From NCBI RefSeq assembly GCF_024320865.1, contig NZ_JANDBD010000005.1, positions 186,001 through 250,000 on the forward strand: 64,000 bases of DNA, given 5' to 3'. A program made the translations under genes and the position numbers. Source of the DNA: Mycolicibacterium arenosum (GTDB taxonomy: Bacteria > Actinomycetota > Actinomycetes > Mycobacteriales > Mycobacteriaceae). The notes below the pieces were generated by a model. That model had not been told where the DNA came from. It did not search any database and saw only the letters and a list, made by a program, of their open reading frames with translations. This document shows positions 43,084 to 51,903 of the stretch, piece after piece (the stretch's first letter is position 1; each line of letters begins with the position of its first letter).

Positions 43084-44307
43084 ATGTGGCAGGTCAAGCG
43101 CGTGGCTCGGCCGCGCCGGCTGCGAACTCTCGTGCTCGTCGCGGCACTGCTGCCCGCGATCGTTCTCGGAGCGGGAGCCTGCAGCACGGCTCCCGCGCCG
43201 CCACCGAAGCCGCAGACCATCACGGACAAGGGGACGCCCTACGGCGACCTGTTGGTACCGAAGCTGACGTCGTCGGTCACCGACGGTGCCGTGGGCGTCG
43301 CGGTCGATTCGCCGGTCACCGTCAGCGCGGAGGACGGCGTTCTCGGCGCGGTGAGCATGACCGATGAGGACGGCACGGCCATCGCCGGCCAGCTCAGCCC
43401 GGATGGCCTGCGCTGGAACACCACCGAGCAGCTCGGCTACAACGAGCGCTACACGCTGAACGCCCAGTCGTTGGGCCTCGGCGGTGTCACGAACCGTGTC
43501 ATGACGTTCCAGACGCACTCGCCGGACAATCTGACGATGCCGTACCTGATGCCGGGTGACGGCGAGGTCGTCGGCGTCGGCCAGCCCGTCGCGATCCGGT
43601 TCGACGAGGACATCCCGAACCGGGTGGCCGCCGAGAAGTCGATCAAAATCACCACCACCCCGAAGGTCGAGGGTGCGTTCTACTGGCTCAACAATCGCGA
43701 AGTCCGTTGGCGCCCACAGAATTACTGGAAGCCCGGAACCAGGGTCGACGTCGCGGTGAACACCTACGGCGTGGACCTCGGCGACCGCCTGATGGGCCAG
43801 GAGAACGTCATCTCCCACTTCACCATCGGCGACGAGGTCATCGCTGAGGTCGACGACAACACCAAGGTCATCACCATCCGGCGCAACGGCGAGGTCATCA
43901 AGACCATGCCGACGTCGATGGGCAAGAACAGCACGCCCACCAACAACGGCGTCTACATCATCGGCGACCGGCTCAGCCACATGGTGATGGACTCGTCGAC
44001 CTACGGCGTGCCGTCGAACTCGCCCAACGGGTACCGCACCGAGGTCGACTGGGCCACCCAGATGTCCTACAGCGGCATCTACGTACACGGCGCTCCGTGG
44101 TCGGTCGGCAGCCAGGGCTACAGCAATGTGAGCCACGGCTGCCTCAACGTCAGCACGTCGAACGCGCAGTGGTTCTACGAGAACACCAAGCGCGGCGACA
44201 TCGTCGTCGTATCCAACACGGTCGGCTCGCTACTGTCCGGCACCGACGGTCTCGGCGACTGGAACGTCCCATGGGATCAGTGGAAAGCCGGCAACGCCAA
44301 CGTCTGA
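43084..44307 (+). CDS. ldtB: L,D-transpeptidase lipoprotein, LdtMt2/LdtB-type
   Basis: A 407-aa exported enzyme that forms 3-3 cross-links between meso-diaminopimelic acid residues of peptidoglycan and is the target of carbapenems. A signal segment (residues about 10-30) ends in a lipobox-like GAGAC. Two Ig-like domains follow (about 45-245), then the YkuD catalytic domain with [21 protein letters not shown], His and nucleophile Cys near residue 355, and a C-terminal W-x-x-P-W-D-Q-W block. Sequence and order match what I recall of M. tuberculosis LdtMt2 (Rv2518c). The ATG at 43084 follows AGGTGG; an earlier ATG at 43012 would add 24 residues across the palindrome. Confidence 0.94.
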   Translation: MWQVKRVARPRRLRTLVLVAALLPAIVLGAGACSTAPAPPPKPQTITDKGTPYGDLLVPKLTSSVTDGAVGVAVDSPVTVSAEDGVLGAVSMTDEDGTAIAGQLSPDGLRWNTTEQLGYNERYTLNAQSLGLGGVTNRVMTFQTHSPDNLTMPYLMPGDGEVVGVGQPVAIRFDEDIPNRVAAEKSIKITTTPKVEGAFYWLNNREVRWRPQNYWKPGTRVDVAVNTYGVDLGDRLMGQENVISHFTIGDEVIAEVDDNTKVITIRRNGEVIKTMPTSMGKNSTPTNNGVYIIGDRLSHMVMDSSTYGVPSNSPNGYRTEVDWATQMSYSGIYVHGAPWSVGSQGYSNVSHGCLNVSTSNAQWFYENTKRGDIVVVSNTVGSLLSGTDGLGDWNVPWDQWKAGNANV

Positions 44308-44469
44308 CGGCTCCGGCGGCCGCGGGTTCGGCCGGCCCGGCGGTGTCCGCACGTCCTCAAGCGCGGTGATGGGCGTTGTTCGCACTGCCGATTGACGCCG
44401 GTACCCGGCCCTCGGAGATTACGATCGCGCTGTAGGTCGGGGGTTGAGGAACTCGGCGTCAGGAGGGGT

Positions 44470-44523
44470 ATGACGACCTGGTACCGACTACCGGCGAACG
44501 CTAACCGGATCCGGCCCTGGTGA
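44470..44523 (+). CDS. Short leader reading frame coupled to the PP2C gene
   Basis: AGGAGGGG is followed by an ATG and 17 codons (MTTWYRLPANANRIRPW). Its TGA overlaps the GTG of the PP2C gene (GTGA). The PP2C GTG itself has no ribosome site, so translation of this short frame probably delivers ribosomes to it. The region 44308-44469 before it shows no other feature. Confidence 0.5.
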   Translation: MTTWYRLPANANRIRPW

Positions 44524-45398
44524 CCGGTGTGCCCGAACTGCACCGCGTCGCCCTTCCGCAGGCGACCGCGGACGGTGGTGACCACGCGGTACCCGACCGC
44601 GACTCGGTGCAACTCGGCGAGATCGTCCTGATGTCCGATCGCGGCCTTCGTCATTCGATCAACGAGGACGCGGCGGCCGCGGGGATCATCGCAGGCGACG
44701 GATCCGACCGACCGCATCCGCGGGTGGCGGTCGTGTGCGACGGCGTCTCGAGTTCCACCGCCGCGCGACTCGCGTCGTCGGCGGCGTCGAGAGCGGGGGT
44801 CGACGCGATGCTCGCCGCCTTGGCCGCCGCGGAATCGCCACTGGCGGCGGTGTTCGCCGGGCTCGCCGAAGCCGCGTCCGCGGCGGAGTCGGCGGGCGCC
44901 GAAGCGAGTCCGGGAACCGCCCCGTCCTGTACTTACACCGCAGCAGTGGTGGCCGAGAATGCCGCCGGCACCGTTCAGATCACGGTGGGCAACGTCGGCG
45001 ACAGCAGGGCGTACTGGTTGCCGATTCCGCCGGGCGTTCCACGACAACTCACCGTCGACGATTCGGTGGCCCAGCAACTGGTGACCGCCGGGCTGCCTCC
45101 CGATTCACCGGCCGTTGCGCGAATGGCTCACGTCCTCTCCCGGTGGCTCGGCGGGCACACCGAGTCGAAACCCTGGTCGGAGTCGAGCGTCCAGACGATC
45201 GACGTCGATGACGCGGGGTTGCTGCTGTTGTGCACCGATGGACTGTGGAACTACCTTCCGGAAGCAGCCGATATCGCGTCGGTCCGCGCAGATGCCGAGG
45301 GAATCGACGCGGCCACCGTGCTCGTCGACCACGCGCTTCAGGCCGGCGGTCACGACAACGTGACGGTGATATTGATCCCGATTGACGGACAGTCGTGA
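44520..45398 (+). CDS. PP2C-family serine/threonine protein phosphatase
   Basis: A 292-aa metal-dependent phosphatase. PPM motifs in order: SDRGLRHSINED (about residues 39-50), CDGVSSS, GNVGDSRAYW, LLLCTDGLWNYL and GGHDNVTVILI, giving the acidic residues that bind two Mn/Mg ions. There is no membrane segment, so it is cytoplasmic. It differs from mycobacterial PstP, which is membrane-bound and lies near pknA/pknB. Such soluble PP2Cs often sit with FHA, von Willebrand or kinase genes, but none is adjacent. Partner kinase unknown. It is translated through the leader frame at 44470. Confidence 0.9.
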   Translation: MTGVPELHRVALPQATADGGDHAVPDRDSVQLGEIVLMSDRGLRHSINEDAAAAGIIAGDGSDRPHPRVAVVCDGVSSSTAARLASSAASRAGVDAMLAALAAAESPLAAVFAGLAEAASAAESAGAEASPGTAPSCTYTAAVVAENAAGTVQITVGNVGDSRAYWLPIPPGVPRQLTVDDSVAQQLVTAGLPPDSPAVARMAHVLSRWLGGHTESKPWSESSVQTIDVDDAGLLLLCTDGLWNYLPEAADIASVRADAEGIDAATVLVDHALQAGGHDNVTVILIPIDGQS

Positions 45399-45536
45399 GT
45401 TCGACTGAGGCGCAGAGTATCCACGTGCGTCGCGGGAGGTTCACTTGTCGCACGCGGATAACGCTCGTCCCTCGACGGTGTATTCATGATCGAATCCGGC
45501 TACGGTGGTCGACCGGGGATCGAAAGAGGAGACACC

Positions 45537-45899
45537 GTGGCCGAGAGAATCGTCCGGCAGCTCATCGATGACATCGATGGCTCCGACATCACCGAAGGGG
45601 GAGAACAGCTCGAATTCTCCGTGCGTGGGGTGACTTACCGCCTCGATCTGTCGTCGGCGAACGCGGCCAAGTTCGACAAGGTACTCAAGCCCTACATCGA
45701 TGCGGCGGAGAAGGTGAGCGGCGCGGACAGCCCGCGCACCGGGGCGCCGCGTCGAGCGAGGAAGTCCGCCCGCGGTTCCTCGGGTTCGTCCGAGCAACTC
45801 GCCGCCATCCGGGCGTGGGCGCGGAAGAAGGGCTATGAGGTGTCGGACCGCGGGCGGATCAAAGCCGACATCGTGGAAGCGTTCAACGCCGCCCACTGA
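45537..45899 (+). CDS. Lsr2-family nucleoid protein (paralogue)
   Basis: A 120-aa H-NS-like DNA-bridging protein. The N-terminal dimerisation domain is recognisable (RQLIDDIDGSDI, VTYRLDLSSANAAKF), followed by a basic linker (RRARKSARGSS) and the DNA-binding domain AIRAWARKKGYEVSDRGRI, whose R-G-R enters the AT-rich minor groove as in Lsr2. GAGGAG lies 6 nt before the GTG. Its sequence differs enough from main Lsr2 to be the second copy found in many mycobacteria, plasmids and phages. It lies between tRNA genes with its own strong hairpin after the stop, so it is probably monocistronic. Confidence 0.92.
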   Translation: MAERIVRQLIDDIDGSDITEGGEQLEFSVRGVTYRLDLSSANAAKFDKVLKPYIDAAEKVSGADSPRTGAPRRARKSARGSSGSSEQLAAIRAWARKKGYEVSDRGRIKADIVEAFNAAH

Positions 45900-45906
45900 C
45901 ACCAAA

Positions 45907-45934
45907 GGTGGGAGGGCGTAAACGCCCTCCCACC
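45907..45934. terminator. Bidirectional hairpin between lsr2 paralogue and tRNA-His
   Basis: A perfect 12-bp stem (GGTGGGAGGGCG with CGCCCTCCCACC) and a TAAA loop lies 7 bp past the lsr2 stop and 6 bp before the 3' end of the minus-strand tRNA-His. It has no T-run, the common mycobacterial form, and could stop both transcripts. Confidence 0.8.
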
Positions 45935-45940
45935 TAATCG

Positions 45941-46014
45941 GGTGGCTGACGGGACTCGAACCCGCGACAGCCAGGATCACAACCTGGTGCTCTACCAACT
46001 GAACTACAGCCACC
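45941..46014 (-). tRNA. tRNA-His(GTG)
   Basis: Minus-strand cloverleaf: acceptor GTGGCTG with CAGCCAC plus the histidine-specific extra G at the 5' end (46014) opposite C73, anticodon arm CAGGTTGTGATCCTG with anticodon GTG, and T-loop GGTTCGAGTCC. CCA is not encoded. Confidence 0.96.
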
Positions 46015-46056
46015 ATTGCCGCCGAGCCACGCTGGACGCGGGCAGCGGAGTAGATA

Positions 46057-46704
46057 CTAACCGCTCGAGCGCTCCGCGGCCGAATCCTTTGTCTCGCCGT
46101 TCGCTCCCGGCGGTCCGAGTTCGGCCGCGACGGCGGCGATGTCGCTGGTCGCCGGGCCCGGCGGCGCGACGAACGCGGTGCGCCGGTAGTACATGAGCTC
46201 GCGGATGGACTCGTGGATGTCGGCCAGCGCCCGATGGGCCAGCCCCTTCTCCGGCTGGCCGAAGTAGATCCGCGGATACCAGCGCCTGCACAACTCCTTG
46301 ATGGAGCTGACGTCGATCATCCGGTAGTGCAGGAAGGCATCGAGCGTCGGCATGTCGCGCGCGATGAAACCGCGGTCCGTGGCGATCGAGTTACCGCACA
46401 GCGGAGCGGTGTTGGGCTGCTTGACGTGGCTGCGGATGTAGTCGAGCACCAGTGCCTCGGCGGTGCCGAGGTCGACGGTCGACCTGCGCACTTCCTCGGT
46501 GAGCCCCGACTTCCTGTGCATGGTGGCCACCACGTCGACCATTCCGTCGAGCGCCGCGTCGTCGGCGTGAATGACCACGTCGACCCCTTCGCCCAGGACG
46601 TTCAGCTCCGCGTCGGTCACCAGAGCCGCGATTTCAATGAGCTTGTCCGAACCCAGGTTGAGTCCGGTCATCTCGCAGTCGATCCACACCAGTTCGTCAC
46701 GCAC
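46057..46704 (-). CDS. orn: Oligoribonuclease
   Basis: A 215-aa 3'-5' exoribonuclease of the DEDDh class that degrades 2-5 nt RNA fragments and linear di-nucleotides such as pGpG. Motifs: WIDCEMTGL (first D-x-E), [10 protein letters not shown] (Asp), and [10 protein letters not shown] (His and last Asp). The GTG at 46704 (V-R-D-E-L-V-W-I-D) gives the usual N-terminus and lies 8 nt after a -10, so the message is probably leaderless. It is followed downstream by tRNA-His on the same strand. Confidence 0.96.
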   Translation of the reverse strand: MRDELVWIDCEMTGLNLGSDKLIEIAALVTDAELNVLGEGVDVVIHADDAALDGMVDVVATMHRKSGLTEEVRRSTVDLGTAEALVLDYIRSHVKQPNTAPLCGNSIATDRGFIARDMPTLDAFLHYRMIDVSSIKELCRRWYPRIYFGQPEKGLAHRALADIHESIRELMYYRRTAFVAPPGPATSDIAAVAAELGPPGANGETKDSAAERSSG

Positions 46705-46712
46705 AGCGTTCA

Positions 46713-46718
46713 ACAGTA
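46713..46718 (-). promoter_or_regulatory. -10 of leaderless orn promoter
   Basis: On the minus strand TACTGT ends 8 nt before the GTG of orn; there is no Shine-Dalgarno site. Confidence 0.5.
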
Positions 46719-46738
46719 TTCCCACCGGCGACAACCAG

Positions 46739-46744
46739 TAGTCT
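46739..46744 (+). promoter_or_regulatory. -10 of leaderless promoter of the HerA-like gene
   Basis: TAGTCT ends 7 nt before the ATG at 46752; there is no Shine-Dalgarno site. It opposes the orn promoter within a 47-bp gap. Confidence 0.5.
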
Positions 46745-46751
46745 CTGGCCC

Positions 46752-48323
46752 ATGACAGCTGACGTGTCAGGCACCCCCGCGCAACAGATCGCCGCTGGTT
46801 ACGCCGTTGAAGGCCAGGCCCTGGAGCTCGGCGCCGTCGTGGTCGACGGTGTCGTCGACCCGACCGCGCAGGTCCGGATACCGCTCGCCACCGTCAACCG
46901 GCACGGCCTCGTCGCGGGCGCCACCGGCACCGGCAAAACGAAGTCGCTTCAGGTCATCGCCGAGCAGTTGTCGGCGGCCGGCGTTCCGGTGCTGATGGCC
47001 GACGTCAAGGGCGACCTGTCGGGGTTGTCGCGCCCCGGCGCCGCCAACGACAAGACCACCCAGCGGGCCAGCGACACCGGCGACCAGTGGACTCCCACCG
47101 CGTTCCCCGTCGAGTTCCTGTCGCTCGGCACCGAGGGCATCGGCGTACCGGTGCGCGCGACGATCACCAGCTTCGGACCCATTCTGCTGTCGAAGGTGTT
47201 GGGGCTCAATGCCACTCAGGAGTCGACGCTCGGCCTGATCTTCCACTGGGCCGATCAGAAGGGCCTGTCGCTGCTGGATCTGAAGGATCTGCGCGCGGTC
47301 ATCCAGTACCTCACCAGCGACGAGGGCAAGCCCGAACTGAAGGCGCTCGGCGCGGTGTCGCCGACCACGGCGGGGGTGATCCTGCGCGCGCTGGTCAACC
47401 TGGAAGCCGAGGGCGCCGACACGTTCTTCGGCGAGCCCGAGTTGGAGCCGAAGGATCTGATGCGCCTCGACGCGCAGGGCCGCGGCGTCATCACGCTGCT
47501 GGAACTCGGGGCGCAGGCGGCCCGCCCGGTGATGTTCTCGACCTTCCTGATGTGGGTGCTCGCCGACCTGTTCACGACGCTGCCCGAGGTCGGCGACGTC
47601 GACAAGCCCAAGCTGGTGTTCTTCTTCGACGAGGCGCATCTGCTGTTCAACGACGCGTCCAAGGCGTTCCTCGAGCAGGTCGAGCAGACCGTTAAGCTGA
47701 TCCGTTCCAAGGGTGTCGGCGTCTTCTTCTGCACGCAGTTGCCCACCGACGTGCCCAACAACGTGCTCTCGCAGTTGGGCGCCCGCATCCAGCACGCGTT
47801 GCGCGCCTTCACGCCTGACGACCAGAAGGCGCTCACCAAGACCGTCCGCACGTATCCCAAGACCGAGGTCTACGACCTGGAGTCGGCGTTGACGTCGCTG
47901 GGGATCGGTGAGGCCATCGTGACGGTGCTGTCGGAGAAGGGCGCGCCGACGCCGGTGGCGTGGACCCGGATGCGGGCGCCGCGCTCGTTGATGGACACCA
48001 TTGGGCCCGAGGCGATCTCGGCCGCGGCGAAGGCCAGCCCGTTGCAGGCGGAGTACGGCCAGACCATCGACCGCGAATCGGCCTACGAGCGGCTCAACGC
48101 CCGGATCGCCGAGCCGGACCCGGCGGCCACGCCCGTCCCCGCGAACACGGGGTTCGGCGGCGCGTCGACGACGGCGACCGTCAAGACCGCGCCGGTCGAG
48201 CCGGGCGTGGTCGAGGAGGTGCTGAAGTCCTCGGCGTTCAAGAGCTTCCTGCGCTCTGCGGCGACCGTTGCCGGCCGCGAGATCACCCGCAGCATCCTCG
48301 GCACCGGTCGCCGCAGGCGCTAA
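46752..48323 (+). CDS. HerA-like / DUF853 ATPase (Rv2510c-type)
   Basis: A 523-aa P-loop ATPase of the HerA/VirB4/FtsK superfamily, DUF853 branch. Walker [13 protein letters not shown] (about residues 56-67), Walker [14 protein letters not shown] (about 288-300), and a sensor region [15 protein letters not shown] with an Arg-finger-like [12 protein letters not shown]. The C-terminal tail is basic (RRRR). HerA proteins move DNA with a nuclease partner such as NurA; no nuclease gene is next to this one and its role in mycobacteria is unknown. It corresponds to the conserved gene next to orn in M. tuberculosis. Confidence 0.9.
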   Translation: MTADVSGTPAQQIAAGYAVEGQALELGAVVVDGVVDPTAQVRIPLATVNRHGLVAGATGTGKTKSLQVIAEQLSAAGVPVLMADVKGDLSGLSRPGAANDKTTQRASDTGDQWTPTAFPVEFLSLGTEGIGVPVRATITSFGPILLSKVLGLNATQESTLGLIFHWADQKGLSLLDLKDLRAVIQYLTSDEGKPELKALGAVSPTTAGVILRALVNLEAEGADTFFGEPELEPKDLMRLDAQGRGVITLLELGAQAARPVMFSTFLMWVLADLFTTLPEVGDVDKPKLVFFFDEAHLLFNDASKAFLEQVEQTVKLIRSKGVGVFFCTQLPTDVPNNVLSQLGARIQHALRAFTPDDQKALTKTVRTYPKTEVYDLESALTSLGIGEAIVTVLSEKGAPTPVAWTRMRAPRSLMDTIGPEAISAAAKASPLQAEYGQTIDRESAYERLNARIAEPDPAATPVPANTGFGGASTTATVKTAPVEPGVVEEVLKSSAFKSFLRSAATVAGREITRSILGTGRRRR

Positions 48324-48336
48324 CCAAAGCCGGCGC

Positions 48337-49077
48337 TCAGACCGTGAAGCCGCCGTCGACGTTGAGGTTGGCGCCGGTGATGTACTGCGACTCAGGCCCC
48401 GACAGGAAGCTGACCACGGCGGCGACGTCGCTCGTCCGGCCGTACCGGCCAAGCGCCACATGGGCTTTGATGCCCTCGGCGAACTCGCCCTCGTCGGGGT
48501 TCATGTCGGTGTTGATCGGGCCCGGCTGCACGTTGTTGACGTTGATGCCGCGCGGGCCGAGTTCGCGTGCCAGTCCACGGGTGAACGAGGACACCGCGCC
48601 CTTCGTCAGCGCGTAGACCGCCTGGCCTCCCGCCGATACCCGATCGGCGTTCACGCTGCCGATGTTGATGATGCGAGCGCCCTCGCCGAGGTGTCCGATC
48701 GCGCTGCGGACCGCCCAGTAGACGCCGCCGATGTTGACGGCGACCGAGCGGTCGAAGTCCTCCGGCGTGAACTCGTCGATCGGCGTCAGGTAGGCGACCG
48801 CCGCGTTGTTGACCAGGACGTCCAGCCCGCCGAGTTCGGCGACCGTCCGTTCGACGGCGGCGGTGATCTGGGCCGGGTCGGCGTTGTCGGCCTGGATCGC
48901 GACCGCCGTGCCGCCGCTCTCCGCCACCGCCGCAACGAGTTTCTCGGCGTCGACGGCCGATGCCGAGTAGGTGAACGCCACCGCCGCGCCGTCCGCGCTC
49001 AGGCGCCGCACGATCTCCGCCCCGATTCCACGCGAGCCGCCCGTCACGAGTGCCCGCTTGCCCGTCAAAAGGCCCAT
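48337..49077 (-). CDS. Short-chain dehydrogenase/reductase
   Basis: A 246-aa classical SDR: TGGSRGIGA (residues about 12-20), NNAAV, catalytic Ser in NIGSVNA, Y-A-L-T-K, and the C-terminal GGFTV typical of the FabG-like group. Divergent from the TetR gene at 49190, with a good operator between, so it is probably that regulator's target. It is not part of the M. tuberculosis order I remember at this place and looks like an accessory insertion with its regulator. Substrate unknown. Confidence 0.9.
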   Translation of the reverse strand: MGLLTGKRALVTGGSRGIGAEIVRRLSADGAAVAFTYSASAVDAEKLVAAVAESGGTAVAIQADNADPAQITAAVERTVAELGGLDVLVNNAAVAYLTPIDEFTPEDFDRSVAVNIGGVYWAVRSAIGHLGEGARIINIGSVNADRVSAGGQAVYALTKGAVSSFTRGLARELGPRGINVNNVQPGPINTDMNPDEGEFAEGIKAHVALGRYGRTSDVAAVVSFLSGPESQYITGANLNVDGGFTV

Positions 49078-49092
49078 GTCATCCTCCGAAAT

Positions 49093-49115
49093 GTAATAAC
49101 GAACCGAGTTGTTAC
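49093..49115. promoter_or_regulatory. TetR-type operator between SDR and TetR genes
   Basis: GTAATAAC-N7-GTTGTTAC matches in 7 of 8 arm positions and lies in the middle of the 112-bp divergent region, 16 bp from the SDR start codon. Confidence 0.6.
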
Positions 49116-49189
49116 TAAGTACGTTGAGGTCAAGAGGAACGACGACGGGAAAATTCCCGGAGGCCGACGGGACGTCGAGGAGGTGGGCG

Positions 49190-49738
49190 ATGGCAGTCGG
49201 ACGGCCACGGGAGTTCGACGCGGGAGAGGTCGAGGAACAGGCGATGACGCTGTTCTGGGACCGCGGCTTCGACGGGGTGTCGATATCGGATGTCAGCGCC
49301 GCGACCGGGGTGAACCGCCGCAGCATCTACGCGGAGTTCGGTTGCAAGGAGAACCTGTTCGAGCGTGCCACGCAGCGCTATCTCGCAGGCCCCGGCGGAT
49401 ACCTCGTCGGAGCGCTCCAGCAGCCGACGGCGCGCGAGGTCGCCAGCGCGATGATGCACGGCGCGGCGGACGCCGTCAGCGGGGACACCCGCGGTTGCCT
49501 CACCGTCGGGAACGCCCCTGGCCTCACGGAACTGCGCGACGCCACGGCGCACCGATTGGCCGAACGCTTCGACGCCGCGGTCGCGGACGGCGAACTGTCA
49601 GGTGTGGACACCGTGCTGCTGGCTCGCTGGGTCTGCGCTGTCTGCCAAGGACTTTCGATCCAGGCCCGCAGCGGAGCCACCAGGGAGGAGCTGCACGCGG
49701 TGGCCGACCTCGCGCTGGCGGGCTGGCCCGAGCGCTAG
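49190..49738 (+). CDS. TetR-family transcriptional regulator
   Basis: A 182-aa TetR regulator: GRPREFDAGEVEEQAMTLFW, then FDGVSISDVSAATGVNRRSI and YAEFGCKENLFERA (residues 4-55), the subgroup that often controls a neighbouring oxidoreductase in response to electrophiles. Cys residues at GCKEN, RGCLT and WVCAVCQ could sense thiol stress, but that is speculation. GAGGAGG lies 6 nt before the ATG. Its stop overlaps the end of cmrA by 4 bp. Confidence 0.9.
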   Translation: MAVGRPREFDAGEVEEQAMTLFWDRGFDGVSISDVSAATGVNRRSIYAEFGCKENLFERATQRYLAGPGGYLVGALQQPTAREVASAMMHGAADAVSGDTRGCLTVGNAPGLTELRDATAHRLAERFDAAVADGELSGVDTVLLARWVCAVCQGLSIQARSGATREELHAVADLALAGWPER

Positions 49739-50541
49739 TCGCCGCCGAGCTTCTTGTAGACCGCCCCGACGATGGGGGTGACGATCGCGCGGGGGGTGTA
49801 CCCACTGGCAACCGACATCGCCTTCGACGTGACGCCGGGAACCACGCGCATCTTGTTCTTCTCGAGGCCGTCCAACGAGATCTTGGCGGTGTACTCCGTG
49901 GAGATCCAGAGGAAGTCCGGGATGAGCTTCTCCACCAGTGACTGCTCGTGCTCGACGGGCAGCGTCTCGCGGACGGGTCCCGGCGCGAGCAGCGTGACGT
50001 GGATGCCGTCCTTCTTGAGCTCGCCGCGCAGCGACTCGCTGAACGTGTTGGCGAACGCCTTGGTCGCGGCGTAGGTGGCGTTGTTCGGGATGGGGGAGTT
50101 GCCCGCCGCCGAGCCGGAGATCAGGATGCCGCCGGACTTGCGCGCGACCATGCCGGGCAGCACCGCGAGCACCGGGTCGTGCACGCCGAGGACGTTGAGT
50201 TGCACCTGATCCTTCTCGCCCTGCGGGTCCAGCGCGGCGATCGGTCCGAACGTCGCGGTACCGGCGTTAGCGCAGAGAATCGACACCTCGCGGCTCGCCA
50301 ACTCGTCACAGAGCCTGCCGCGCGACTCGGGATCGGCGAGGTCGGCGGCGCGCACCTCGACGGTGACTCCGTAGCGGTCGGTCAAGCGCTGAGCCAGGCC
50401 GGTGAGCACCTCTTCGCGGCGGGCGGTGATGATCAGGTGGTGGCCGCGCGCGGCGAGTTCGGTGGCCAGCGCTTCGCCGATGTTCTGCGAGGCTCCGGTG
50501 ACGACGGCGCGGGCATCCGGGCTTGGTGCGGGTACGGGCAT
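49735..50541 (-). CDS. cmrA: Mycolate reductase, SDR family (Rv2509-type)
   Basis: A 268-aa SDR. Motifs: VTGASQNIGEAL, CANAG, Ser in ILISGSAAG, YAATKAF. The C-terminal half, with WISTEYTAKISLDGLEKNKM, resembles the CmrA group, which reduces the 3-oxo group of newly condensed mycolate precursors to mature mycolic acid. Position (next to an Atg22/MFS-like gene and the proline-rich membrane gene) matches Rv2509 in M. tuberculosis, described as the mycolate reductase. The ATG at 50541 has a -10 7 nt upstream and is likely leaderless. Confidence 0.87.
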   Translation of the reverse strand: MPVPAPSPDARAVVTGASQNIGEALATELAARGHHLIITARREEVLTGLAQRLTDRYGVTVEVRAADLADPESRGRLCDELASREVSILCANAGTATFGPIAALDPQGEKDQVQLNVLGVHDPVLAVLPGMVARKSGGILISGSAAGNSPIPNNATYAATKAFANTFSESLRGELKKDGIHVTLLAPGPVRETLPVEHEQSLVEKLIPDFLWISTEYTAKISLDGLEKNKMRVVPGVTSKAMSVASGYTPRAIVTPIVGAVYKKLGGD

Positions 50542-50548
50542 GGAGTCG

Positions 50549-50568
50549 ATGGTAGGGACCAATACAGT
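50549..50568. promoter_or_regulatory. Two opposed leaderless -10 elements in a 33-bp gap
   Basis: On the minus strand TACCAT (50549-50554) ends 7 nt before the cmrA ATG. On the plus strand TACAGT (50563-50568) ends 6 nt before the MFS ATG. The -10 boxes are only 8 bp apart, so the -35 region of each promoter lies in or next to the coding start of the other gene. Confidence 0.55.
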
Positions 50569-50574
50569 GGCGAC

Positions 50575-51903
50575 ATGACCAGCCCCAGGCGATCCGGCGT
50601 CGTCGCATGGGCGATGTGGGACACCGGCGCGACGGGGATGAACGCCATCGTCGTCACCTTCGTCTTCTCCGTGTACCTGACCGGATCCGTGGGGGAGGGC
50701 GCTCCCGGCGGCACCACGCCGGCGGAATGGCTCGGCCGTGCGCTGACGGCATCGGGTCTCGTCGTCGCACTGCTGGCCCCGGCGACCGGCGTCTGGGTGG
50801 ACGTCGCGCACCGCAGGCGCGCGGTGCTGGCGGCGCTCACCGGCACTGCGGTCGTTCTGACGGCGGCCATGAGCCTGATCCAGAACGATCCGGCCTATCT
50901 GTGGCCGGGCCTGGTGCTGCTGGCCTGCACCGCGGCGTGCAGCGACCTCGCCACCGTGCCGTACAACGCGATGCTGCGGGAGTTGTCGACACCGTCGACG
51001 TCGGGCCGGATTTCCGGAATCGGTTCCGCCGCAGGCTATGCCGGCACGGTGCTACTGCTGCTGATCGTGTACCTCGGCCTGGTGCAGGGCGACGGCGACA
51101 CCCGGGGGCTGTTCGGCATCACGTCGGCCAACGGCTGGCCCGCCCGCGCGGCGATGCTGCTCACGGCGGCCTGGTTCATCCTCTTCGCGCTGCCGCTGCT
51201 GGTGATCCGCCGCACCGAGTCGCCCGTCGAGGTCACCGCCAGGGTCGGCCTGGTGGGGGCCTACCGCAACCTGTGGGCGGAGTTGCGCGACCAGTGGTCG
51301 CGCGACCACAACCTCGTCTACTACCTGGTGGCCAGTGCGATCTTCCGCGACGGGCTGACCGGCATCTTCACCTTCGGCGCCGTCGTCGGGGTCGCCGTGT
51401 ACGGGGTGTCGCAGGCGGACGTGCTGCTGTTCGGCGCGTGCGCGTGCACGGTCGCCGCGATCGGCGCCGTAATCGGCGGGATGGTCGACGACCGGATCGG
51501 CTCCAAACCCGTCATCGTCGGCTCGCTCACGTCACTCATCGTCATCGGCTGCGTGATGATCGCGCTCGACGGGCCGCTCGCCTTCTGGGTCTGCGGGCTG
51601 CTGCTGTGTCTGTTCGTCGGTCCCACCCAGTCCTCGGCACGCACCCAGATGCTGCGGTTGACCAGCGAGGGCAAGGAGGGCGTGGCCTTCGGCCTCTACA
51701 CGACGACGGGTCGGGCCGCGTCGCCGCTGGCTCCGTGGTTCTTCGCGATGTTCATCGGCATCTTCGGCACCGACCGTGCGGGCATGGGCGGCGTCGCCAC
51801 CGTGCTGGCGCTCGGCCTCATCGCGATGCTGCTGGTTCGGACGCCGCCGAATGCCGTGCTAACGGAGCGCGCCGCAGATGGTAAGCCCCGCGCCGGTGTT
51901 TGA
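50575..51903 (+). CDS. MFS transporter, Atg22-like (Rv2508c-type)
   Basis: A 442-aa polytopic membrane protein with twelve likely helices and the Atg22/UMF1-like pattern: VAWAMWDTGATGMNAIVVTF at the start and SRDHNLVYYLVASAIFRDGLTGI in the middle. Yeast Atg22 exports amino acids from the vacuole; the bacterial substrate is unknown. It is divergent from cmrA over 33 bp and overlaps the 3' end of the next gene by 45 bp. Confidence 0.88.
   Translation: MTSPRRSGVVAWAMWDTGATGMNAIVVTFVFSVYLTGSVGEGAPGGTTPAEWLGRALTASGLVVALLAPATGVWVDVAHRRRAVLAALTGTAVVLTAAMSLIQNDPAYLWPGLVLLACTAACSDLATVPYNAMLRELSTPSTSGRISGIGSAAGYAGTVLLLLIVYLGLVQGDGDTRGLFGITSANGWPARAAMLLTAAWFILFALPLLVIRRTESPVEVTARVGLVGAYRNLWAELRDQWSRDHNLVYYLVASAIFRDGLTGIFTFGAVVGVAVYGVSQADVLLFGACACTVAAIGAVIGGMVDDRIGSKPVIVGSLTSLIVIGCVMIALDGPLAFWVCGLLLCLFVGPTQSSARTQMLRLTSEGKEGVAFGLYTTTGRAASPLAPWFFAMFIGIFGTDRAGMGGVATVLALGLIAMLLVRTPPNAVLTERAADGKPRAGV

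Noticed and set aside
46767..48461. A 564-codon frame antisense to the HerA-like ATPase
   Set aside because: It is a shadow of the Walker-motif gene with Arg/Gln-rich composition.
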